A DNA stretch of 64,000 nt from Streptosporangium subroseum. GTDB taxonomy: Bacteria > Actinomycetota > Actinomycetes > Streptosporangiales > Streptosporangiaceae. Made by a program: the position numbers and the translations under genes. Shown here piece by piece: positions 42,250 through 49,863 of this stretch (positions within the stretch are counted from its first letter, which is position 1; each line of letters starts with the position of its first letter). The notes below the pieces were generated by a model that saw nothing but the letters and a program-made list of their open reading frames with translations, made no database searches and was not told where the DNA came from. The stretch is from NCBI RefSeq assembly GCF_900188345.1, contig NZ_FZOD01000013.1, positions 1 through 64,000 of the forward strand, in the 5' to 3' direction.

Positions 42250-42590
42250 GACCGGGTGAACCTCACGGTTCGCTCCCTCGGACACCGAAGCGCCCTCGGG
42301 GTGACGCCGGTGCAGGCGGGTGCCGCCCGAACCGATCTCCCCTCGCCCATGTTCCATGCCAGTGCCCGGCATGGCCGGGAGTCGGTGAGCCGTTTCGTCC
42401 CCACCCCCGGGGTTGTCTGCTCCCACCGATTCCAGAGCAAGCCGCTGAGGAAGCACGGCTTGGTGGGTCTTCTCACTCACAAGAAACGTAGTCAATCGAA
42501 TGCACCTCCTCCACGATGATCGACTCGGGCTGGTCAACGCGAGGCCATCGGTGCGCGGTACGGCACCTCAAGCCCTGACCTTCAGGCCGG
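40911..42590 (-). mobile_element. IscB-containing IS200/IS605-like element without transposase
   Basis: The two proposed ends carry hairpins with a shared core CCTGAAGG (minus strand): right end 40916-40935 (core 40922-40929) and left end 42574-42586 (core 42579-42586). These resemble the subterminal hairpins of IS200/IS605 elements. No Y1 transposase is present. The insertion separates gcvH from sdaA without breaking either. Exact boundaries are inferred. Confidence 0.6.
42250..42590 (-). ncRNA. Candidate omega RNA of IscB
   Basis: The region upstream of iscB is rich in stems. CCCACC/GGTGGG (42422-42427 with 42462-42467) encloses AAGCCG/CGGCTT (42439-42444 with 42456-42461). CCCGGC/GCCGGG lies at 42365-42379, and CGGTTCG/CGAACCG at 42266-42272 with 42328-42334, adjacent to the coding start. 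Omega RNAs lie at this place with the guide at their 5' end, so the guide should come from DNA at or just beyond about 42590. The exact ends are not determined. Confidence 0.65.
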
Positions 42591-42618
42591 GGTCGTTGAC
42601 TGATCCGGTCCTTAACAT

Positions 42619-42660
42619 CGCCGTGATCACGCGTACGCGTCGGTACGCGTGATCACGGCG
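42619..42660 (-). terminator. Terminator after gcvH
   Basis: A perfect 18-bp stem (42619-42636 with 42643-42660) with a 6-nt loop lies 14 bp beyond the gcvH stop. It would end the gcv transcript before the IscB element. Confidence 0.8.
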
Positions 42661-42674
42661 CAAGATGGGAGATT

Positions 42675-43064
42675 TTATGACTCACCGGAGGTGAGCGCGG
42701 TGTACTCCTCGGGCGACAGCAGGTCGTCGGCGGTGCCCTCGATGCGGATGCGGAACAACCAGCCGTCGCCGTAGGAGTCGCTGTTGACCAGCGAGGGGTC
42801 GTCCACGACCGTCTGGTTGACCTCGACGATCTCGCCGCTGACCGGGGCGAAGATGTCGCTCACCGACTTGGTCGACTCGACCTCGCCGACCGCGTCGCCG
42901 GCGGCGACCGTCGTACCGGCCTCGGGGACCTGTACGAAGACCACGTCACCCAGCGCCTCGGCGGCATATGCGGTGATGCCCACGGTGAGGGTCAGGCCGT
43001 CGTCGACGCCGGCGATCCACTCGTGTTCCTTGGTGTACTGCAGGTCCTCGGGAATGCTGCTCAC
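42675..43064 (-). CDS. gcvH: Glycine cleavage system H protein
   Basis: Carries the lipoyl arm of the glycine cleavage complex. The 129-residue protein has the lipoylation site Lys66 (EVESTKSVSDI), the start YTKEHEWI and the C-terminal NSDSYGDGWLFRI. It overlaps the gcvT stop by 4 nt, so the two are coupled. The glycine riboswitch upstream of gcvT presumably controls both. Confidence 0.97.
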   Translation of the reverse strand: MSSIPEDLQYTKEHEWIAGVDDGLTLTVGITAYAAEALGDVVFVQVPEAGTTVAAGDAVGEVESTKSVSDIFAPVSGEIVEVNQTVVDDPSLVNSDSYGDGWLFRIRIEGTADDLLSPEEYTALTSGES

Positions 43065-44152
43065 TTTTTCCTCCTGTAGAAAGGCAGTTCGACGACGTCG
43101 ACTGCCTCGTGGCTACCCCGGATGTCCACGGCCAGGCCGGTGGACAGGCCGTTGTCCACATAGGCCATCGCGATGGGCCTGCCCAGTGACTGGGAGGGCG
43201 CTCCGCTGGTGACCTCGCCGACGACGTCACCGCCACCGGTGACGACCACCGGATACCCGTGGCGGGGCACCCTGCGGCCGGTCGCGATCAATCCGACCAG
43301 GCGGCGGGTCGGCGGGACGTCCTTGAGTGGTTCCAGGGCGGCCCGGCCGACGAAGTCGCCCGGTTTGTCAAACCTCACCACACGGCCCAGCCCGGCGTCG
43401 AACGGAGTGTGCTCCGCCGACAGCTCGTTGCCGTAGAGCGGCATGCCCGCCTCCAGGCGGAGGGTGTCGCGTGCGGACAGTCCGGCGGGGATCAGGCCGT
43501 ACGGCTCGCCCGCCTTGGTGAGCGCCGCCCAGAGCGGCTCCGCGTCAGCGGCCGGGACGAACAGCTCGAAGCCGTCCTCGCCGGTGTAACCGGTGCGGGC
43601 GACGAGCGCCTCGCGGCCGGCCACGGTGGCGGGCAGCCCCGCGTAATATTTGAGCCCGTCGAGGTCGGCGTCGGTGAGCTCGCCCAGGATGGCCTGTGCC
43701 CGCGGGCCCTGGACCGCGATCAGCGCGTACTCCTCGGAGCGGTCGTCCACCGTCGCGTCGAAGGACTTGGCGCGGTCGGTGAGCTCGGCGGCGACGCGGG
43801 GGTAGTTGGAGGCGTTGGCGACGACCATGAACTCGTCGGGGGCCAGCCGGTAGACGATCAGATCGTCCAGCACGTGGCCTTCGGCGTCGACGATCATCGT
43901 GTAGCGGGCGCGGCCCGGCTCGACGGCGGAGATGTAGCCGACCAGCGCATAGTCGAGGGCCTCGCCGGCCTGCGGGCCGGTCACGAAGATCTCGCCCATG
44001 TGGGACAGGTCGAACAGTCCTGCCGCCTGGCGGACCGCGTTGTGCTCGGTGGACTCGCTGCCGTAGCGGAGCGGCATCAGCCAGCCCGCGAAATCGGTCA
44101 GCGTCGCGCCGAGGGTCTCGTGGACGCCGCGCAGCGGCGTAGGTCGGGACAT
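43061..44152 (-). CDS. gcvT: Aminomethyltransferase (glycine cleavage T protein)
   Basis: Transfers the aminomethyl carbon from the H protein to tetrahydrofolate, releasing ammonia. The 363-residue protein begins TPLRGVHETLGATLTDFAGWLMPLRYGS and contains FDLSHMGEI, the folate-site Asp region GYTGEDGFELF and ARDTLRLEAGMPLYGNEL. It is the first gene after a tandem glycine riboswitch and is coupled to gcvH. Confidence 0.97.
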   Translation of the reverse strand: MSRPTPLRGVHETLGATLTDFAGWLMPLRYGSESTEHNAVRQAAGLFDLSHMGEIFVTGPQAGEALDYALVGYISAVEPGRARYTMIVDAEGHVLDDLIVYRLAPDEFMVVANASNYPRVAAELTDRAKSFDATVDDRSEEYALIAVQGPRAQAILGELTDADLDGLKYYAGLPATVAGREALVARTGYTGEDGFELFVPAADAEPLWAALTKAGEPYGLIPAGLSARDTLRLEAGMPLYGNELSAEHTPFDAGLGRVVRFDKPGDFVGRAALEPLKDVPPTRRLVGLIATGRRVPRHGYPVVVTGGGDVVGEVTSGAPSQSLGRPIAMAYVDNGLSTGLAVDIRGSHEAVDVVELPFYRRKK

Positions 44153-44186
44153 GTTCGCACCTCAGGCAGGGGACAGATGAGAGCAT

Positions 44187-44370
44187 CCTCCCCCTCTGTC
44201 ATGGGTGCCTGAGAGTTTCGCCCGATTTTTGCCGGACTTTCACCTTCGGCGAGGCCGCGGGGCCTGCTTTCCAGAGGACACCTACCCGTACGGTCCTTTG
44301 CCTTGAGAGGTTCGCGGGGAGGGCTTGCTCCTTCAGGGGTCCTGGTCTGGCTGTCAGGACGCTCTCCCGC
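44187..44370 (-). ncRNA. Tandem glycine riboswitch upstream of gcvT
   Basis: The minus-strand leader shows two glycine aptamers. The first runs from GGGAGAG (44367-44361) through CTGAAGGAGCAAGCCC to CTCTCAAGGCAAAGGACCG. The second covers CTCTGGAAAGCAGG, CCGAAGGTGAAAGTCCGGC, GGGCGAAACTCTCAGGC and CAGAGGGGG, ending near 44189. These are the conserved glycine-binding elements of this class. Glycine binding normally turns on gcv genes in actinobacteria. Confidence 0.93.
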
Positions 44371-44394
44371 ACGGGATTCATCGGTGTTGCGACC

Positions 44395-44400
44395 AGCCTA
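44395..44400 (-). promoter_or_regulatory. -10 element of the gcv operon
   Basis: TAGGCT (44400-44395, minus strand) lies about 28 bp upstream of the first riboswitch stem, at a suitable place for its promoter. No good -35 is seen. Confidence 0.4.
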
Positions 44401-44570
44401 ACGGCCCGCACCTGCCCGGCGAAATCCCTTCGCGGTGACGCTCCTTCTCCGGCGTCTCACCCACCTCGCTCGACCGGTCCCGGGGATCGGCGGCCACCGT
44501 TGGCGCGCATCCTCGCTCAGGAACGAGTCGTGGCGGATCCGATGACCCGAAACGAAGGCGGCGATCTCGT

Positions 44571-45266
44571 TCAGAGGCGGATGTGCTCGACCAGGGCCTC
44601 GAACAGGGCGGACTCGTCCTCGGTCTCGGGATGCCACTGGACCGCGAGGGCGAACGGGTGGTCCACCAGCTCGACGGCCTCGATCGTGCCGTCCTCGGCG
44701 TAGGCGGTCACGGTCAGGCCCGTCCCCAGGCGGTCGATCGCCTGGTGGTGGGAGTGGGCCACGTCCACGCTCTCGGTATCGAAGATCTTGGTGATCTGGC
44801 CGCCCGGCTCCAGCCGTACGGGCATCCGGCCGTAGCGACCGGGGGCCGGGGCGTGCCCCGGGTGGCCGACGACGTCGGGAAGGTGCTGGTGGAGGCTGCC
44901 GCCGAGGGCGACGTTCAGGATCTGGAGGCCCCGGCAGATCCCCAGGAACGGGACGCCCCGCTCCAGGGCCGCCCGGGTCACCCCGAGCTCGGCCTCGTCG
45001 CGGAAATCACGGACGTAGCCGGTCCGCTCGTGCGGGGCCTCGCCGTACCGCGCCGGGCTGACGTCTCCGCCACCGGCCAGGATCAGCCCGTCCAGGCGCC
45101 CCACCAGGGCGGAGGGGTCGCCCGCCGGGGGCAGGATCACCGGTTGCCCGCCCGCGCGGACCACGTGGTCGACGTAGTCGTACGGCAGGAGCGCGGTGCT
45201 CATCTCCCAGGCGGCGAACTTCGCGGGCTCGACGTAACAGGTGATTCCGATGACGGGACGGGACAT
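44571..45266 (-). CDS. Gamma-glutamyl-gamma-aminobutyrate hydrolase family (class I amidotransferase fold)
   Basis: A 231-residue glutamine-amidotransferase-fold hydrolase with nucleophile Cys in FLGICRGLQILNVALGG and the His/Glu pair in AVQWHPETED. In the Puu pathway PuuD cleaves gamma-glutamyl-GABA. The neighbouring GS-like ligase, aldehyde dehydrogenase and GntR regulator support a gamma-glutamyl-amine pathway; whether the amine is a polyamine or another amine cannot be told. ATG 45266 (MSRPVIGITCY) is the family start. Confidence 0.88.
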   Translation of the reverse strand: MSRPVIGITCYVEPAKFAAWEMSTALLPYDYVDHVVRAGGQPVILPPAGDPSALVGRLDGLILAGGGDVSPARYGEAPHERTGYVRDFRDEAELGVTRAALERGVPFLGICRGLQILNVALGGSLHQHLPDVVGHPGHAPAPGRYGRMPVRLEPGGQITKIFDTESVDVAHSHHQAIDRLGTGLTVTAYAEDGTIEAVELVDHPFALAVQWHPETEDESALFEALVEHIRL

Positions 45267-45371
45267 GATCTCTCTCTTACGGGATACCGGGACGTGGGAC
45301 ATTATGCCCACGTCCCGGCACGTTATCGATGACGGCGGTGTGACATGCGGCACCCGCTTGACGCCGGGAGT

Positions 45372-45520
45372 GTGAGGTACGACACCCCGGGGAGTGGCGA
45401 AGCGCGACGCACGCCCGAAGATGGCGGTGAGGTACGACGCACCCTCAAAAGCAGAGATACGACACACCGCTTGAAAGCGGCGGTGAGGTACGACACGCTC
45501 GAAGGCGGCGGTGGCGTACG
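45372..45520. repeat. Degenerate ~28-bp tandem repeats
   Basis: GTGAGGTACGAC occurs at 45372, 45427 and 45483 (spacing 55 and 56 bp), with weaker copies halfway between (for example GATACGAC at 45456). It is a decayed array of about six 27-28 bp units between the SDR stop and the hydrolase start. Confidence 0.55.
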
Positions 45521-45531
45521 TCCCCGAGCGG

Positions 45532-46296
45532 CTACAGCGGGGTCACGTACGCGCCCGAGATGCCGCCGTCCACCAGGAACTCCGACCCGGTGATGAAGCT
45601 GGCGTCGTCCGACGCCAGGAAGGCCACCGCGGCGGCGATCTCGGAGGCCTCGGCGAACCGGCCGACCGGGATGTGCACCAGGCGGCGCTGCGCCCGCTCG
45701 GGGTCCTTGGCGAACAGTTCCCGCAGCAGCGGCGTGTTCACCGGTCCCGGGCAGAGGGCGTTCACCCGGATGCCCTCGCGGGCGAACTGCACGCCGAGCT
45801 CGCGGGACATGGCCAGCACGCCGCCCTTCGACGCGGTGTAGGAGATCTGGCTGGTGGCCGATCCCATCACGGCCACGAAGGACGCGGTGTTGATGATCGA
45901 GCCCTTGCCCTGGCGCTGCATGTAGGGGATGGCGTATTTGCAGCACAGATAGACCGAGGTGAGGTTGACCTCCTGGACCCGGCGCCAGGCGTCGAGGCCG
46001 GTCTCCAGGATCGAGTCGTCGTCCGGCGGCGAGATGCCCGCGTTGTTGAACGCGATGTCCACGCTGCCGTAGGTGTCGAACGCGGTCTGGTACATCCGGA
46101 TGACGTCGCTCTCGCTGGTGACGTCGGCCTTGACGAACAGGCCGCCCACCTCGGCCGCGGCCGAGGATCCGCTCGGCTCGTCCAGGTCCACGCACACGAC
46201 GTGGGCGCCCTCCTCGGCGAACCGGCGTGCGGTGGCCAGGCCGATGCCGCTTCCCGCACCGGTGATGACGGCCACCCGGCCCTGCAAACGCTGCAT
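45532..46296 (-). CDS. SDR family oxidoreductase (3-oxoacyl-ACP reductase-like)
   Basis: A 254-residue classical SDR with TGAGSGIGLATARR, the Asp-based NAD-site VCVDLDEP, FNNAGIS, the catalytic Ser region NTASFVAVMG and YTASKGG, and a C-terminal GSEFLVDGGISGAYV. ATG 46296 follows GGAGG; the long frame upstream is a shadow of the dehydrogenase gene. It starts 5 bp after the aldehyde dehydrogenase stop and probably oxidises an alcohol in the same amine pathway (inference). Confidence 0.92.
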   Translation of the reverse strand: MQRLQGRVAVITGAGSGIGLATARRFAEEGAHVVCVDLDEPSGSSAAAEVGGLFVKADVTSESDVIRMYQTAFDTYGSVDIAFNNAGISPPDDDSILETGLDAWRRVQEVNLTSVYLCCKYAIPYMQRQGKGSIINTASFVAVMGSATSQISYTASKGGVLAMSRELGVQFAREGIRVNALCPGPVNTPLLRELFAKDPERAQRRLVHIPVGRFAEASEIAAAVAFLASDDASFITGSEFLVDGGISGAYVTPL

Positions 46297-46301
46297 ATCT
46301 G

Positions 46302-47654
46302 TCAATCCTCCGAAATGAAGACGTTCTTGGTCTCGGTGAACGCGGACAGGGCGTCCGGGCCCAGTTCGCGTCCGAGCCCGGACTGTTTGAAGCCGCCGAA
46401 CGGCGTCCAGTAGCGGACGCTCGAATGGGAGTTCACGCTGAGGTTGCCCGCCTCGACCGCCCGCGCCACCCGGAGCGCGCGCCCGACGTCCCGGGTCCAG
46501 ATGGATCCGCTGAGTCCGTACCGCGTGTCGTTGGCGATCCGTACGGCGTCCGCCTCGTCGTCGAACGGCACCACCGACACCACCGGACCGAAGATCTCCT
46601 CGGTGTACGCCGGGTCGTCCAGCGTCCGCGGGGTCAGGATCGTCGCGGGGAACCAGAAGCCGGGACCGGACGGGCACGAACCCTGCAGGTGGGGAGTCCC
46701 GGTGACGAAGGAGGCCACGCGGCCGCGATGCTCGGCGCTGATCAGCGGGCCCATCTCGGTGCTCTCGTCGCGGGGGTCGCCGACCTTGACCTTCAGCACC
46801 GCCTCGGAAAGGCGCGCCAGGAAGTCGTCGTACACCGAGTGCTCGACCAGGATCCGCGAACGCGCGCAGCAGTCCTGGCCCGCGTTGTCGAACACGGCGT
46901 ACGGCGCGGTCGCCGCCGCCTTCTCCAGATCGGCGTCGGCGAAGATCACGTTGGCGTTCTTGCCGCCCAGTTCCAGCGTGATCCGCTTGACCTGCCCGGC
47001 GCATTTCGCCGCGATCTCCTTGCCGACCTCGGTCGAGCCGGTGAACACGATCTTCGCCACGTCCGGGTGGTCGACCAGCCGGGCACCCGCCACCTCCCCG
47101 ATTCCGGGCAGGACCTGCAGCACCCCTTCGGGGAGACCCGCCGCGAGAGCGAGCTCGGCCAGTCGCAGGGCGGTCAGCGGCGTCCACTCGGCGGGTTTGA
47201 CGATCACGGTGTTTCCCGCGGCCAGTGCCGGGGCCACCCCCCAGGTCATGATGACCATCGGGAAGTTCCACGGCACGATCACGCCGACGACGCCCAGCGG
47301 CTCCCGGAACGTGACGTCCAGCCCGCCGGGCACCGGGATCTGCAGGCCGTGGTTGCGCTCGGGCGCTCCGGCGTAGAAGTTCAGCACGTCCCGGACGTTG
47401 CCGGCCTCCCAGCGGGCGTTGCCGACCGTGTGCCCGGAGTTGGCGATCTCCAGCTGGGCCAGTTCCTCGGCGTGCTCCTCCACCAGCGCGGCGAACCTCC
47501 GCAGCAGCCGGGCCCGGTCCCCGGGTCCGACGTTCCGCCAGGTGGCGAACGCGCGCCTGGCGCGCTCCACCGCCCGGTCCACCTCGGCGGCGTCCGCCAT
47601 CTCGACGTCGGCGACGACCTCTTCGGTCGCCGGGTTAATGATTTTCACGCTCAC
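46302..47654 (-). CDS. Aldehyde dehydrogenase
   Basis: A 450-residue NAD(P)-dependent dehydrogenase. It has PWNFPMVIMTWGVAPALAAGNTVIVKPAEWTP, the Rossmann segment FTGSTEVGKEI, general-base Glu in LELGGKNANV and catalytic Cys in NAGQDCCARSR, plus EEIFGPVVSV and PFGGFKQSGLGRELG. It is about 30 residues shorter than usual, with a compact loop around TGTPHLQGSCPSGPGFWF. GTG 47654 overlaps the upstream stop (GTGA). In this setting it would oxidise a gamma-glutamyl aminoaldehyde, as PuuC does (inference). Confidence 0.94.
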   Translation of the reverse strand: MSVKIINPATEEVVADVEMADAAEVDRAVERARRAFATWRNVGPGDRARLLRRFAALVEEHAEELAQLEIANSGHTVGNARWEAGNVRDVLNFYAGAPERNHGLQIPVPGGLDVTFREPLGVVGVIVPWNFPMVIMTWGVAPALAAGNTVIVKPAEWTPLTALRLAELALAAGLPEGVLQVLPGIGEVAGARLVDHPDVAKIVFTGSTEVGKEIAAKCAGQVKRITLELGGKNANVIFADADLEKAAATAPYAVFDNAGQDCCARSRILVEHSVYDDFLARLSEAVLKVKVGDPRDESTEMGPLISAEHRGRVASFVTGTPHLQGSCPSGPGFWFPATILTPRTLDDPAYTEEIFGPVVSVVPFDDEADAVRIANDTRYGLSGSIWTRDVGRALRVARAVEAGNLSVNSHSSVRYWTPFGGFKQSGLGRELGPDALSAFTETKNVFISED

Positions 47655-48994
47655 ATCCGTTCGAATCCCCTGAAAAGCTCCCAGTCGGTGACCGCCGCGT
47701 CGAAGGCGGCCAGCTCCACCCGGGCGTTGTTCGCGTAGTGCGCCACGACGTCCTCGCCGAAGGCGGTCCTGGCCAGCTCCGAACCCTCCCACAGCCCCAG
47801 CGCCTCCCGGAGCGTGGGCGGCACGGTGTCGGCGCCCGAGACGTAGGCGTTCCCCGTGAACGCCTCCTCAAGGGGCAGCTCGTGCTCGATGCCGTACAGC
47901 CCGGCCACGATCAGCGCGGAGACCGCCAGGTAGGGGTTGACGTCGCCGCCGGGCACCCGGTTCTCGATCCGCAGGGACTGCCCGTGGCCGACCAGGCGCA
48001 GCGCGCAGCTCCGGTTGTCCACGCCCCACTTGATCGCGGTGGGGGCGAAGCTGCCCGGCACGTACCGCTTGTAGGAGTTGATGTTCGGGGCGTAGAGGAG
48101 GGTGAGCTCGCGCATGAAGGCGAGCTGTCCGGCGATGAAGTGCTGCCCGATCCCGGACAGCCCGTGTGGCTCGGACCCGGCCATGATCGGCTCCCCGTCG
48201 CCGTTCCTGAGCGAGATGTGGATGTGGCAGGAGTTGCCCTCGCGCTCGTTCGGCTTGGCCATGAAGGTGATCGACCGGCCCTCCTGGGAGGCGATCTCCT
48301 TGGCGCCGTTCTTGTAGATGGAGTGGTTGTCGCAGCTGGCGAGGGCGTCCGCGTAGCGGAAGGCGATCTCGTGCTGGCCGAGGTTGCACTCGCCCTTGGC
48401 CGACTCGACGTACATCCCCGCGCCCTCCATGCCGAGCCTGATCCTGCGCAGCAGCGGCTCGATCCTGGCGGTGCCGAGGAGGGAGTAGTCGACGTTGTAG
48501 AGGTTGGCCGGGGCCAGGTCGCGGTAGCCGCGCCGCCAGGCGTCCTCGTAGGTGTCGTCGTAGACCACGAACTCCAGCTCGGTCCCGACGAACGCCCCCC
48601 AGTCCCGCTCCTGGAGGCGGGCCAGCTGCCTGCGCAGGATCTGCCGCGGGGAGGCGGTCACGTCGGAGCCGTCCTCCCACACCAGGTCGGCCATCAGCAG
48701 CGCCGTACCCTCCTGCCACGGCACCCGCCGCAGGGTGGACAGATCGGGCTTCATCACGAAGTCGCCGTATCCTCGTTCCCATGACGACATCGCGTAGCCA
48801 TCGACCGTGTTCATGTCGATGTCGACCGCGAGCAGGTAGTTGCAGCCCTCGGAGGCGTGGTCCAGCACCTCTTCCAGGAAGTAGCGCGCGGACAGTCGTT
48901 TTCCCTGCAGGCGACCCTGCATGTCGACCACCGCAAGCAGTACGGTGTCGATTCGTCCTGCCCGTACCTCGTCGTGAAGCTCACCGACGTCCAC
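47651..48994 (-). CDS. Glutamine synthetase-like gamma-glutamylamine ligase
   Basis: A 447-residue glutamine synthetase-fold protein. Visible blocks are GTELEFVVYD, ESAKGECNLGQHEIAFRYADAL (metal site), NSCHIHISL, PNINSYKRYVPGSFAPTAIKWGVDNRSCALRLVG (ATP/Glu site) and RIENRVPGGDVNPYLAVSA. It differs from GlnA and matches PuuA/GlnA3/GlnA4-like ligases that glutamylate polyamines or ethanolamine. GTG 48994 follows GAGGAG at 6 nt. It is the first gene of the cluster and diverges from the GntR gene. Confidence 0.92.
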   Translation of the reverse strand: MDVGELHDEVRAGRIDTVLLAVVDMQGRLQGKRLSARYFLEEVLDHASEGCNYLLAVDIDMNTVDGYAMSSWERGYGDFVMKPDLSTLRRVPWQEGTALLMADLVWEDGSDVTASPRQILRRQLARLQERDWGAFVGTELEFVVYDDTYEDAWRRGYRDLAPANLYNVDYSLLGTARIEPLLRRIRLGMEGAGMYVESAKGECNLGQHEIAFRYADALASCDNHSIYKNGAKEIASQEGRSITFMAKPNEREGNSCHIHISLRNGDGEPIMAGSEPHGLSGIGQHFIAGQLAFMRELTLLYAPNINSYKRYVPGSFAPTAIKWGVDNRSCALRLVGHGQSLRIENRVPGGDVNPYLAVSALIVAGLYGIEHELPLEEAFTGNAYVSGADTVPPTLREALGLWEGSELARTAFGEDVVAHYANNARVELAAFDAAVTDWELFRGFERM

Positions 48995-49023
48995 TGCGCT
49001 CTCCTCGCCGGAGTCCTTTGGGC

Positions 49024-49036
49024 TAGTATCAGACCA
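49024..49036. promoter_or_regulatory. Candidate GntR/FadR-type operator
   Basis: TAGTATCAGACCA has the dyad TnGTnTnAnACnA, close to FadR-subfamily sites. It lies between the divergent ligase and gntR genes, about 30 bp from the ligase start, and overlaps a minus-strand GATACT -10 and a plus-strand TAGTAT. Confidence 0.5.
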
Positions 49037-49114
49037 TTGATGCATGAGGGGTCTCTTGTCAAGGGGGCGCGGGGGATTGGGCGAGATCTCGCGACCGTCA
49101 AGGGGGGAGGCAGG

Positions 49115-49834
49115 ATGAGCGAGGTGTCGCGGCTGGCGGCCGTACTGCGTCCCGTACGCGGAGGCAACGCCTTCGAGGAGACCGTGGAACGCCTGCTCCA
49201 GGTCATCAAGCTTGGCATGGTGACCGAGAAGCTGCCCCCGGAGCGGGAGCTCGCCGTACAGCTCGGGATCAGCAGGGTCACCCTGCGCGAGGCCATCCGC
49301 GCCCTGCAGGAGGCGGGTTACCTCGACGTACGGCGAGGCAGGTACGGCGGCGCGTTCGTCACCTACGCCCCGCCGCCCCCGAGCCAGACAGAGCTGCGCA
49401 AGGCCGTGAACGACATGGGCACCGACGACCTGGCCGACGCGCTCACCTTCAGGATGGCCGTGGACTGCGGCGCCGCGCAGGTGCTCGCCACCGCCGAGCT
49501 GAGCCAGGCGCAGCGGAGCACGCTGCGGGAGCGACTGCTGGAGGTCAACTCCGCCGGGCCCGACGACTACCGCCGCCTCGACACGGCCTTCCACCTGGCC
49601 ATCGCGGAGATGACCGGCTCTCCGCTGCTCGCCGCGACCGGCGCCGACGCCCGGCTCCGGGTCACCGACCTGCTCAACGCCATCCCGGTGCTCCACCGCA
49701 ACATCGAGCACGCCGCCACCCAGCACGAGGCGATCGTGGCGGCCATCCTGAACGGTGATCCCGACGCCGCGCGTCGCGCGGTGGCCGAACACCTTGAAGG
49801 CACCGCGGCGCTTCTGCGAGGTTTCCTCGCATAA
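49115..49834 (+). CDS. GntR family transcriptional regulator (FadR/FCD subfamily)
   Basis: A 239-residue regulator. The winged helix-turn-helix (about 20-85) shows LPPERELAVQLGISRVTLREAIRALQEAGYLDVRRGRYGG. An FCD ligand domain follows with the metal-binding Asp and His residues (RLDTAFHLAIAE, HEAIVAAILNGDPDAA). ATG 49115 follows GGGGGGAGG. It most likely controls the divergent ligase-dehydrogenase-SDR-hydrolase genes in response to an amine-derived metabolite. Confidence 0.93.
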   Translation: MSEVSRLAAVLRPVRGGNAFEETVERLLQVIKLGMVTEKLPPERELAVQLGISRVTLREAIRALQEAGYLDVRRGRYGGAFVTYAPPPPSQTELRKAVNDMGTDDLADALTFRMAVDCGAAQVLATAELSQAQRSTLRERLLEVNSAGPDDYRRLDTAFHLAIAEMTGSPLLAATGADARLRVTDLLNAIPVLHRNIEHAATQHEAIVAAILNGDPDAARRAVAEHLEGTAALLRGFLA

Positions 49835-49863
49835 TCGGATCTCTCGCATAACCTGGTAGAGCA

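Noticed and set aside
42250..42537. IscB start at 42537 (548 residues)
   Set aside because: Family homology begins at FVLDKHDQP (GTG 42249); the upstream 96 codons coincide with the structured omega RNA region.
45372..45520. Possible CRISPR array
   Set aside because: The units between the conserved 12-mers are related to each other, there are no unique spacers and no cas genes nearby.
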